A DNA stretch of 5,791 bases from Clostridiales bacterium (lineage in GTDB: Bacteria; Bacillota; Clostridia; Lachnospirales; JAITVM01), in contig JAITVM010000303.1 in NCBI GenBank assembly GCA_031285815.1, positions 1 through 5,791 of the forward strand, read 5' to 3'. This document shows, piece after piece, positions 1-5,791 of the stretch. Numbering within the stretch: position 1 is the stretch's first letter; the number at the start of each line of letters is the position of its first letter. The notes under the pieces were generated by a model, which saw nothing but the letters and a program-made list of their open reading frames with translations, had not been told where the DNA came from and did not search any database. The position numbers and the translations under genes were made by a program.

Positions 1-1
1 T

Positions 2-1705
2 AGAATTATTTCAGCGGTTCTTGTTGGGGTAATGCTTAGTTCAAGCTTAGCAGGCTGCGGTAGCGCCCAAGGCACAGCTCAGCCTAACGAAAGCGCACCA
101 GCAGGTACCGAGGCGGAAGGCCCTTCTGGTGAACCGGAAGCTTCTGAGCCGGCAGCATCTACTGAAGAAAAAATAATAAGGTTAAATAATAACGAGGAAC
201 CAGGCTCGCTTAGCCCATCATTAGCACAAGGTACCCATGACTCTTGGGTAATTGAGCATTGCTTTGAAGGCCTTTTTAGGAAATCACCAGATGGCGGTGT
301 CGAATACGGCATAGTTGACGAGGTTATCCGTGACGAAGGGAATATGGAAGATGGCTACAAGTTTACTTTTAAATTAAAAGAAACTTTGTGGAACGATGGT
401 ACACCGCTAACAGCCCATGATTTTGAATTCACATACAAAAACGTTTTAAACCCAGAATTAGCTTCTGAATATGCTTACTACCTTTATGTTATTAAAGGCG
501 GGCAAGAATATAACGAAGGCACAGGCCCGGTTGAAAACGTAATGGTAAAAGCTGTGGATGATTATACACTTGAGATAGTATTTACATCGCCTTTCTCGTA
601 TTATCAAGACTACATGAGCCACTATACATTTTTACCGACACAAAAAGCTATGGTAGAAACTAATAAAGACTGGTGGCTTAAGCCTGAGACTTTCAGGTGT
701 AACGGCGCATTCCAGTTAACAGAATGGATAAATAAAGAATCCATCAAAATCAGAAGGAACCCTAATTATTTTGAAGCTGATAAAATTAAATTAGACGGCG
801 CTGATTTTATTATTTTGACAGATTCAACTTCTGCATGGCAAAAATATACCGTTGACGAATTAGATTTAGTTTACCCGTTGCCGGCACAAGTTACAGAACA
901 GCTTATAGCTGAAGGCAACCCAGAATTCTATAACTCTGAAGACTTAGCTTGTTACTATTACTACCTCAATACTACAGTCCCGCCGCTAAATAACCTGAAA
1001 GTAAGGAAAGCCCTTTCTATGTCTATTGACAGGACTATCATTACAGAAATGATAACAAAAGGCGGCCAGCAGCCTGCTTATGGCCTGACCCCTCCGGGTA
1101 TTGTCGACTATACTGATAGCGAAGATGGCCAAGGCGACTTTCAAAAAAATTTAGGGCCTATCCTTACAGAGGATATTGAACAAGCAAAAACCCTTTTAGC
1201 TGAAGGTTTGGCTGAAGAAGGTATGACTGAGTTTACTTTCACTATTTTGTATAACACAGACGATAACCATAAAAAAATAGCTGAAGCTATACAAAATATG
1301 TGGAAAGAAAACCTTGGTGTTGATGTAACCCTTGAAAATGCTGAATTCCAAACAGTTCTTGATAGGCGCCATGCACAAGATTTTGATGTTGCACGTGCAG
1401 GCTGGATAGGCGACTATGCAGACCCTATGACTTTCTTAGACCAATTTGTAACAGGCGGCTCACAAAATGACGGCCTTTGGACAAATGCAAGGTATGATGA
1501 GCTTGTTGAAATTATGAGGAACGGCGCTACTCAGCAAGAGCGTTTCGTAGCAATGAAAGAAGCAGAAAAAATTCTTATGGACGATGTTGGCATTATGCCA
1601 ATTTACTTCTATGCATTCCCGTATACTTTAAAATCACGTGTTACTGATATTTTCAAACCGATAAACAGATACCCGCAATTTAAGTACGCTGATATAGTAG
1701 AATAA
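2..1705 (+). CDS. oppA: Oligopeptide ABC transporter substrate-binding lipoprotein, 5' end outside window
   Basis: This is the extracytoplasmic peptide receptor of an Opp importer, of the family-5 solute-binding proteins. The frame is open from base 2. The first in-window ATG (32) lies inside the hydrophobic signal core, because RIISAVLVGV is encoded just before it, so the true start is upstream of the window. A lipobox LAGC ends at Cys 56-58, the predicted lipidation site. About 38 residues rich in Ser, Ala, Gly, Pro and Glu follow (59-172), a flexible tether. The mature protein would be about 549 residues, close to E. coli OppA plus the tether. The WNDGTPLTAHDF stretch (389-424) is typical of the family. 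Bases 1361-1417 encode RRHAQDFDVARAGWIGDY, closely matching the E. coli OppA segment with Arg404, Arg413, Trp416 and Asp419; Asp419 pairs with the peptide amino terminus. A hairpin follows the gene. The exact peptide preference cannot be read from sequence. Confidence 0.95.
   Translation, partial: RIISAVLVGVMLSSSLAGCGSAQGTAQPNESAPAGTEAEGPSGEPEASEPAASTEEKIIRLNNNEEPGSLSPSLAQGTHDSWVIEHCFEGLFRKSPDGGVEYGIVDEVIRDEGNMEDGYKFTFKLKETLWNDGTPLTAHDFEFTYKNVLNPELASEYAYYLYVIKGGQEYNEGTGPVENVMVKAVDDYTLEIVFTSPFSYYQDYMSHYTFLPTQKAMVETNKDWWLKPETFRCNGAFQLTEWINKESIKIRRNPNYFEADKIKLDGADFIILTDSTSAWQKYTVDELDLVYPLPAQVTEQLIAEGNPEFYNSEDLACYYYYLNTTVPPLNNLKVRKALSMSIDRTIITEMITKGGQQPAYGLTPPGIVDYTDSEDGQGDFQKNLGPILTEDIEQAKTLLAEGLAEEGMTEFTFTILYNTDDNHKKIAEAIQNMWKENLGVDVTLENAEFQTVLDRRHAQDFDVARAGWIGDYADPMTFLDQFVTGGSQNDGLWTNARYDELVEIMRNGATQQERFVAMKEAEKILMDDVGIMPIYFYAFPYTLKSRVTDIFKPINRYPQFKYADIVE
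32..58 (+). other. Lipoprotein signal peptide end and lipobox
   Basis: The visible part of the signal peptide runs from base 2 to 58: one Arg, a hydrophobic core (IISAVLVGVML), then SSSLAGC. The LAGC lipobox with Cys at 56-58 fits cleavage by signal peptidase II and diacylglyceryl anchoring. The positively charged start of the signal is cut off by the window edge. Confidence 0.88.
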
Positions 1706-1714
1706 AAAAGTGGC

Positions 1715-1744
1715 ATAGGGGCGCATTTATGCGCCCCTATTTTT
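1715..1744 (+). terminator. Hairpin terminator or attenuator after oppA
   Basis: A perfect 11-bp stem (1715-1725 with 1730-1740, sequence ATAGGGGCGCA paired with its complement) closes a TTTA loop and is followed by a short T run ending at 1744. It sits 9 bases after the oppA stop. The stem is GC-rich in its upper part, as in intrinsic terminators, but the T run is only about five bases, so partial read-through into oppB is plausible. This arrangement would give more binding protein than membrane complex. Stabilising the oppA mRNA 3' end is an alternative or added role. Confidence 0.8.
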
Positions 1745-1867
1745 ATATAGCTTCAGTATCTTTTATGTTTAGGTTTAAAACTATACAGGGCGTGTTTTGA
1801 GGGAAGGACTTTATGCTACACTGTGTTTGGGAAGAAGACAGATACGTTATGAGAAGGGGGAATAGAT
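1745..1867 (+). promoter_or_regulatory. Leader between the oppA hairpin and oppB
   Basis: This noncoding gap carries the oppB ribosome-binding site at its end. I searched it for a promoter: TATACA at 1782-1787 and TACACT at 1817-1822 resemble -10 boxes, but neither has a good -35 box at 16-18 bases upstream. So either oppB is transcribed by read-through past the hairpin or it uses a promoter too weak to recognise by eye. A possible mini-ORF occupies 1813-1875. Confidence 0.35.
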
Positions 1868-1875
1868 ATGGCTAA
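1813..1875 (+). CDS. Possible 20-codon leader mini-ORF overlapping the oppB start
   Basis: An ATG at 1813 opens a 20-codon frame (beginning MLHCVWEEDR) that stops with TAA at 1873-1875, 8 bases past the first base of the oppB start codon. A purine-rich AGGGAAGG (1800-1807) lies 5 bases before the ATG, a usable ribosome-binding site. If translated, it could couple ribosome arrival to oppB initiation. The peptide resembles nothing I recognise, and a 20-codon open frame arises easily by chance, so this may be incidental. Confidence 0.2.
   Translation: MLHCVWEEDRYVMRRGNRYG
1852..1860 (+). promoter_or_regulatory. Ribosome-binding site of oppB
   Basis: AGAAGGGGG ends 7 bases before the ATG at 1868. 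It is a strong Shine-Dalgarno-like stretch and fixes the oppB start. The resulting N-terminus, MAKYLMKRIL, matches the usual OppB beginning with a short basic segment before the first membrane helix. Confidence 0.75.
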
Positions 1876-2812
1876 GTATCTGATGAAAAGAATTTTGTAC
1901 GCAATATTTACTTTGTGGATAGTTGTAACGATTACTTTTGTAATGATGATGGGCGTACCCGGCAACCCATTTGCTGGTGAAAAAGCCCTGCCGCAGGCTG
2001 TACTGGACAACTTAATGGCCTTTTACAAACTTGACCAGCCATTGATTATGCAGTATTTTAATTATTTATTGAGGGTAGTGACTTTGGATTTTGGTCCATC
2101 AATGAGGTCGCAATCTACAGATATAAATACATATATAGCTAACGGGCTCCCAGTTTCTATGCAGCTGGGTTTACAAGCGCTATTGGTCGCTTTGGTTTTG
2201 GGGGTTTTGCTGGGTGTTATAGCATCCCTAAACCATAATAAAGTTGGCGATTACCTTGCGACAGTTATAGCTATTGTGGGTGTATCTGTCCCCAGCTTTG
2301 TTATGGGGAGGTTCCTGATAATAGTTTTTGTTACGAATTTTAAGGTATTATCATTTGGCGCGTTTCATGGTTTTGAAAACTGGAGTTATTCTATACTGCC
2401 ATCTATAGCTCTGGCGGCCCTGCCATTAGCTACAATTGCCCGGCTTACCCGTTCGAGTATGCTGGAGGTAATTAATCAAGAATATATAAAAACAGCCCGG
2501 GCTAAGGGCTTAAAACAATCTGCAATTATAATAAAGCATGCATTAAGAAACGCCATACTACCTATAGTTTCTGCTTTGGGTACAATAACCACTAACTTGG
2601 TTACAGGGTCTTTTGTAGTTGAGAGGATTTTTGGGATACCTGGCCTTGGCGAAGCTTTTATAAAATCTGTAGAGAGCAGGGACTATGCTATGATTATAGC
2701 GTCTACTGTAGTCTATAGCTTCATCCTCATTGTAATCACATTGGTAATTGATATTTCTTATACGTTTATAGATCCAAGGATTAATTTAGTGGGTGGTGCT
2801 AAAAATGGATGA
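1868..2812 (+). CDS. oppB: Oligopeptide ABC transporter permease OppB
   Basis: This is one of the two membrane subunits that form the peptide channel, of the binding-protein-dependent transport permease family. It has 314 residues, about the family's usual length. Hydrophobic segments lie near residues 10-29, 99-121, 130-156, 176-193, 229-250 and 273-301, giving the expected six helices. The long outward-facing loop between the first two contains GNPF and a YKLDQPL stretch typical of OppB. The cytoplasmic EAA coupling loop starts at Glu205 (EYIKTARAKG, 205-214); it docks onto an ATPase subunit. The protein ends in the familiar DPRIN motif (302-306). A strong ribosome-binding site supports the start. 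The gene is separated from oppA by a hairpin and overlaps oppC by 8 bases. DppB or AppB are close relatives, but the N-terminal similarity to Bacillus OppB and the accompanying genes favour OppB. Confidence 0.95.
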   Translation: MAKYLMKRILYAIFTLWIVVTITFVMMMGVPGNPFAGEKALPQAVLDNLMAFYKLDQPLIMQYFNYLLRVVTLDFGPSMRSQSTDINTYIANGLPVSMQLGLQALLVALVLGVLLGVIASLNHNKVGDYLATVIAIVGVSVPSFVMGRFLIIVFVTNFKVLSFGAFHGFENWSYSILPSIALAALPLATIARLTRSSMLEVINQEYIKTARAKGLKQSAIIIKHALRNAILPIVSALGTITTNLVTGSFVVERIFGIPGLGEAFIKSVESRDYAMIIASTVVYSFILIVITLVIDISYTFIDPRINLVGGAKNG

Positions 2813-3725
2813 AAATAAAAAGATCATGTTTGAACCTGCTAATATTAACCCGGACGAAATGGAATTAATAAAAAGGCCTAGCTTAAGTTATTGGAAAGAT
2901 GCTTGGATTAGGATCAGAAAAAATAAATTGGCAATGGTCGGCCTTGTGATTTTAACAGTTATACTTTTTATGGCCATTATTGGGCCAATTATAAATACAA
3001 ATTCATATTCTAAGCAGAATTATGACCATATGCAAGAGCTGCCGTCGCGGTTATTTTGGTTTGGTACCGATGAAGGCGGCAGGGATATTTTTGTCAGGCT
3101 GTGGCGTGGTACCCGTGTCTCATTGTTTATAGGTATTATTTCAGCCTTATTAGACCTTGTTATCGGTGTCTTAATTGGTGGGATAGCGGGTTATAAAGGC
3201 GGGGCAGTAGATGATATTTTAATGCGGTTTGGCGAAATTTTATATTCTATCCCGTATATGCTTACAGTTATAATATTTATGATATATTTAGGGCCTGGGG
3301 TTAATTCAATGATTGCCGCATTGGCTGTTACAGGTTGGGTACCTATGTCGCGTATAGTGCGTGGCGAGGTATTGAAAATAAAAGAGCTGGAATTTGTCCA
3401 AGCGGCTAAATCTTTTGGTGCCGATACAAAATGGATACTATTAAAACATTTGATCCCCAATGCTATGGGCCCCATTATTGTAAATGTTACGCTCACAGTA
3501 CCGCGTGCGATTTTCTCCGAAGCAACGCTCAGCTTTTTGGGCCTTGGCGTACCGGCACCACAGCCTAGCCTCGGTGTTATGACATCTGATGCAGTCCAGG
3601 CTGTTGTCGTCGGGACATATTATGAATTATTATTCCCGGCAACAGTAATTTGTTTGTTAATGTTCTCTTTTAATGTGCTTGGCGACGGCCTAAGGGACGC
3701 ACTTGACCCTAAACTCAGAAAGTAG
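2805..3725 (+). CDS. oppC: Oligopeptide ABC transporter permease OppC
   Basis: This is the second channel subunit, partner of OppB. From the ATG at 2805 it has 306 residues. A cytoplasmic N-terminal tail of about 40 residues, with the RPSLSYWKDAW segment (24-34) shared by Bacillus OppC proteins, precedes the first helix (about 43-63). The GTDEGGRD motif (87-94) is the family hallmark. Further hydrophobic segments lie near 103-128, 143-163, 167-182, 219-236 and 277-293. The EAA loop begins at Glu196 (EFVQAAKSFG, 196-205) and continues to LIPN. SFLGLGVP (243-250) and the GDGLRDALDP end (293-302) are also typical. A GTG at 2793 would add four residues, but it has no ribosome-binding site before it. 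The ATG overlaps the oppB stop as ATGGATGA, which points to translational coupling, perhaps helped by the GGTGG at about 2792-2797. Confidence 0.95.
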   Translation: MDENKKIMFEPANINPDEMELIKRPSLSYWKDAWIRIRKNKLAMVGLVILTVILFMAIIGPIINTNSYSKQNYDHMQELPSRLFWFGTDEGGRDIFVRLWRGTRVSLFIGIISALLDLVIGVLIGGIAGYKGGAVDDILMRFGEILYSIPYMLTVIIFMIYLGPGVNSMIAALAVTGWVPMSRIVRGEVLKIKELEFVQAAKSFGADTKWILLKHLIPNAMGPIIVNVTLTVPRAIFSEATLSFLGLGVPAPQPSLGVMTSDAVQAVVVGTYYELLFPATVICLLMFSFNVLGDGLRDALDPKLRK

Positions 3726-3734
3726 GTATAGTAA

Positions 3735-4751
3735 ATGGAAAAATTATTAGATGTAAAAGATTTAAAAATTTCTTTTCAAACCTATGCCGGTAAGGTCCAG
3801 GCAGTTAGAGGGGTTAGTTTTTTTGTAAATAAAAAAGAAGTTTTGGGGATAGTTGGTGAGTCTGGGTGTGGCAAGTCTGTCACATCATCGGCAATCATGC
3901 GGATTTTACCGCAGCCGCCAGCTTTGTATGAGGGCGGCGAGGCCAGGCTTTTGGATGTAAACCTGCTTTCCTTAAAAGAAGAAGAGATGAGGCTGATCCG
4001 CGGCAGGGATATTTCTATGATATTCCAAGACGCGATGGCAAGCTTAAACCCGACTATTAAAATTGGCAAACAGATTATGGAGCCTTTGATGATACACCAG
4101 TCCCTTAAAGCTAACGCAGCAAGGGAAAAAGCTATTGAAATGCTTGACCTGGTAGGCATTTCTAACCCTGAAAAAAGGGTGGACCAGTACCCGCATGAGT
4201 TCTCGGGCGGTATGCGCCAACGTGCTATGATAGCTATTGCGCTGGCTTGCAGGCCTAAGCTTTTAATTGCCGACGAACCGACAACAGCCCTGGATGTTAC
4301 AATCCAGGCCCAAATAATAAAGCTAATGAATAATTTAAAGGAAGAGATGGGCACATCTATAATAATGATTACCCACGATTTAGGTGTTGTTGCGGAAATG
4401 TGTGATAGGATAGTTGTTATGTATGCCGGTAAAATTATTGAATCGGGTAACGCGAAAGCTATATTCTATAACCCAAAACACCCGTATACTACAAGCCTTT
4501 TAGAATCTGTACCAAATATGAAGATGAGCAGGGATAAAGTCCTAACGCCAATCCCGGGCACACCGCCGGATTTGTTTGCCCCGCCTGTTGGCTGCTCTTT
4601 TTATGCCAGGTGCAAGCATGCCATGAATATCTGTAAAGATAACGAGCCGGCTGTAACCGATGTGCCGGATGAATATGATAGGTTGCATTATTCAGCATGC
4701 TGGCTTAATTCCCTGGAGTATAAGGAATATAATAAGGAGGCTGTAAGATGA
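3735..4751 (+). CDS. oppD: Oligopeptide ABC transporter ATP-binding protein OppD
   Basis: This is one of the two cytoplasmic ATPases that power uptake, 338 residues. All motifs are intact: Walker A GESGCGKS (41-48), Q-loop Gln98, signature FSGGMRQR (156-163), Walker B LLIADE with catalytic Glu181, D-loop ALD (185-187) and switch His214. After the ATPase domain comes the oligopeptide/dipeptide-specific C-terminal domain, recognised by NPKHPYT (246-252) and PIPGTPPD (272-279). It contains Cys287, Cys293, Cys300 and Cys322 (CX5C-X6-C-X21-C). In a Thermoanaerobacter DppD and some other family members this arrangement holds a [4Fe-4S] cluster; binding here is inferred. It follows oppC by 9 bases with only a weak AGG before the ATG, so it probably depends on translation of oppC. 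The N-terminus, MEKLLDVKDL, matches Bacillus OppD well. It shares an ATGA overlap with oppF. Confidence 0.96.
   Translation: MEKLLDVKDLKISFQTYAGKVQAVRGVSFFVNKKEVLGIVGESGCGKSVTSSAIMRILPQPPALYEGGEARLLDVNLLSLKEEEMRLIRGRDISMIFQDAMASLNPTIKIGKQIMEPLMIHQSLKANAAREKAIEMLDLVGISNPEKRVDQYPHEFSGGMRQRAMIAIALACRPKLLIADEPTTALDVTIQAQIIKLMNNLKEEMGTSIIMITHDLGVVAEMCDRIVVMYAGKIIESGNAKAIFYNPKHPYTTSLLESVPNMKMSRDKVLTPIPGTPPDLFAPPVGCSFYARCKHAMNICKDNEPAVTDVPDEYDRLHYSACWLNSLEYKEYNKEAVR
4734..4740 (+). promoter_or_regulatory. Ribosome-binding site of oppF
   Basis: A consensus AAGGAGG lies inside the end of oppD, 7 bases before the oppF ATG. It is the strongest Shine-Dalgarno sequence in the window, so oppF can initiate on its own as well as through the stop-start overlap. 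Confidence 0.85.
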
Positions 4752-5701
4752 ACCCCCTTTTAAAAACTGTAAACTTATCAAAATGGTTTAATGTTTCGGG
4801 CGGAAGGCTGAATGCTGTTAAAAACCTAAACTTAGAAATATATAAGGGCGAGACCCTTGGCATGGTTGGCGAATCAGGCTGCGGGAAATCAACGGCAGGC
4901 AGGTCGATACTAAGGTTATATGAAAATAATTATAGCGGCGAGGTTATTTATGATGGCCAGGATATTTTAAAAATAAGCCCGGCCCAGATGTTTAATTACA
5001 GAAAAGAAATGCAGATGATATTCCAAGACCCATATGCCTCTTTAAATGGAAGGATGACTGTTGCGTCTATTATATCCGAGCCATTGGAAATACATAATAT
5101 TAAAGATAGGGCTGGGCGTGACGAGAAAGTTGAAGAGCTGCTGAAAAAAGTTGGGCTTAACTCAGAACACAAAAATCGTTTCCCTCATGAATTTTCAGGC
5201 GGGCAAAGGCAACGTATCTGTATAGCCAGGGCGCTTGCGCTGAAACCTAAGTTCATAGTCTGTGACGAGCCTATTTCATCTTTAGACGTTTCAATCCAGG
5301 CCCAAATAGTTAACCTATTAAAAAACCTGCAAGATGAATTTGGGCTGACATATTTATTTATAGCGCATGATATATCTATGGTCAAATATATTTCGGATAG
5401 GATTTTAGTTATGTATTTAGGAAATATGGCTGAATTGGCTGAATCGGTTGAATTAACTGAAAACCCGAGGCACCCTTATACAAAGGCGCTTATGTCTGCT
5501 GTCCCTATCCCAGACCCTTCTGAGGCAAGCTTGGTAGAAAAAAACCTTATAGAAGGCGATATACCAAGCCCGGTTAACCCGCCAAGCGGGTGCGTATTTA
5601 GGACTAGGTGCCCAGAATGCTTTGGGCGCTGTTCGGAAGAAGCCCCGGCATGGAAAGAAGTTTCGGAAAAGCATTTTGTTGCTTGCCACCTATATGATTA
5701 A
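4748..5701 (+). CDS. oppF: Oligopeptide ABC transporter ATP-binding protein OppF
   Basis: This is the second ATPase, 317 residues, expected to pair with OppD. Walker A GESGCGKS (41-48), Q-loop Gln93 in FQDPYASLN, a canonical signature FSGGQRQR (149-156), Walker B FIVCDE with catalytic Glu174, D-loop SLD (178-180) and switch His207 are all present, so both ATP sites of the heterodimer should be able to hydrolyse ATP. The ISDRILVMYLGNMAELA stretch (216-232), NPRHPYTKALMSAVP (239-253) and DIPSP (271-275) mark the OppF/DppF C-terminal domain. It carries Cys282, Cys288, Cys295 and Cys313 (CX5C-X6-C-X17-C), plus an extra Cys291, parallel to the cluster motif of OppD. The gene starts within the oppD stop codon (ATGA) behind a consensus ribosome-binding site and is last in the operon, directly before a terminator. 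Its sequence is closest, by memory, to Bacillota OppF proteins. Confidence 0.96.
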   Translation: MNPLLKTVNLSKWFNVSGGRLNAVKNLNLEIYKGETLGMVGESGCGKSTAGRSILRLYENNYSGEVIYDGQDILKISPAQMFNYRKEMQMIFQDPYASLNGRMTVASIISEPLEIHNIKDRAGRDEKVEELLKKVGLNSEHKNRFPHEFSGGQRQRICIARALALKPKFIVCDEPISSLDVSIQAQIVNLLKNLQDEFGLTYLFIAHDISMVKYISDRILVMYLGNMAELAESVELTENPRHPYTKALMSAVPIPDPSEASLVEKNLIEGDIPSPVNPPSGCVFRTRCPECFGRCSEEAPAWKEVSEKHFVACHLYD

Positions 5702-5735
5702 AAAAAGTCAGAGGCTGCCCCTCTGGCTTTTTTTT
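5701..5735. terminator. Intrinsic terminator of the opp operon, probably bidirectional
   Basis: The core stem pairs 5707-5714 (GTCAGAGG) with 5720-5727 (CCTCTGGC), with one T-G wobble and a CTGCC loop. Eight T follow on the + strand (5728-5735). An A run (5700-5706) precedes the stem, giving a T run on the other strand, so it can end transcription in both directions. It starts at the oppF stop codon, so there is almost no 3' untranslated region. Confidence 0.9.
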
Positions 5736-5749
5736 GAAAACCTTTACAA

Positions 5750-5791
5750 TTAATTTTTATCAGAACCTTCGGCGCTATTTGTACTATTTTT
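5750..5791 (-). CDS. Possible 3' end of a convergent gene
   Basis: Read on the minus strand from the right edge, one frame gives 13 hydrophilic codons (KNSTNSAEGSDKN) and a TAA at 5752-5750. A convergent gene ending here would share the bidirectional terminator just beyond it. The stretch is far too short to judge coding, and a second minus frame is also open, so this is only a possibility. Confidence 0.15.
   Translation of the reverse strand, partial: KNSTNSAEGSDKN

Noticed and set aside
32..34. ATG at 32 as the start of oppA
   Set aside because: The hydrophobic signal core begins before it, in the same open frame. Starting at 32 would leave a signal peptide of only 8 residues before the lipobox Cys and no positive charge.
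1818..1826. Small palindrome ACACTGTGT in the oppB leader, as a possible operator
   Set aside because: Only four base pairs around a central base; expected by chance and not linked to a recognisable promoter.
2793..2795. GTG as the oppC start
   Set aside because: No ribosome-binding site precedes it. The ATG at 2805 gives a usual OppC N-terminus and a close overlap with the oppB stop.
3782..4354. A 190-codon open frame on the minus strand inside oppD
   Set aside because: It lies wholly opposite the intact, strongly conserved ATPase gene, lacks recognisable domains, and is explained by the codon pattern of the + strand gene. The same holds for the minus frames at 79-312, 1196-1378, 1816-2010, 3191-3496, 4489-4698, 5185-5385 and 5453-5689.
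3855..5370. Similar DNA stretches shared by oppD and oppF (for example around the ATCCAGGCCCAAATA tract at 4301 and 5292) as a possible repeat
   Set aside because: They encode the same conserved ABC ATPase motifs in two paralogous genes; this is ancient duplication, not a mobile or regulatory repeat.

Overview
The window holds one ordinary, well-preserved locus: an oligopeptide (Opp-type) ABC importer with five genes, all on the + strand, in the order substrate-binding lipoprotein, permease B, permease C, ATPase D, ATPase F (oppA-oppB-oppC-oppD-oppF). The proteins resemble Bacillota (Firmicutes) Opp components. Together with the moderately AT-rich DNA, strong purine-rich ribosome-binding sites, frequent AGG arginine codons and the lipoprotein signal peptide, this points to a Gram-positive, probably clostridial, organism. 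That placement is an inference; no phylogenetic marker gene is present.

Layout. Bases 1-1705 are the binding protein gene. Its reading frame is open to the left edge, so the true start codon and the first residues of the signal peptide lie outside the window. A strong hairpin with a short T run (1715-1744) follows. Bases 1745-1867 are a leader without a convincing promoter but with a possible 20-codon mini-ORF overlapping the oppB start. From 1868 to 5701 the two permease genes and two ATPase genes are packed tightly: an 8-base overlap for B/C, a 9-base gap for C/D and a 4-base ATGA overlap for D/F. This indicates one translationally coupled transcript. A second hairpin with T runs on both sides (5701-5735) ends it. 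The last 56 bases contain no complete gene; the minus strand could be the 3' end of a convergent gene.

How the parts work together. The lipoprotein would capture peptides outside the membrane; it keeps residues equivalent to those that contact the peptide backbone in Escherichia coli OppA. OppB and OppC would form the membrane channel. OppD and OppF would form an ATPase heterodimer in the cytoplasm whose two subunits both keep every ATP-binding and hydrolysis motif. Both ATPases also carry a C-terminal four-cysteine arrangement of the kind linked to a [4Fe-4S] cluster in some DppD/OppD proteins. I found no mobile element, CRISPR array, RNA gene or clearly novel system.
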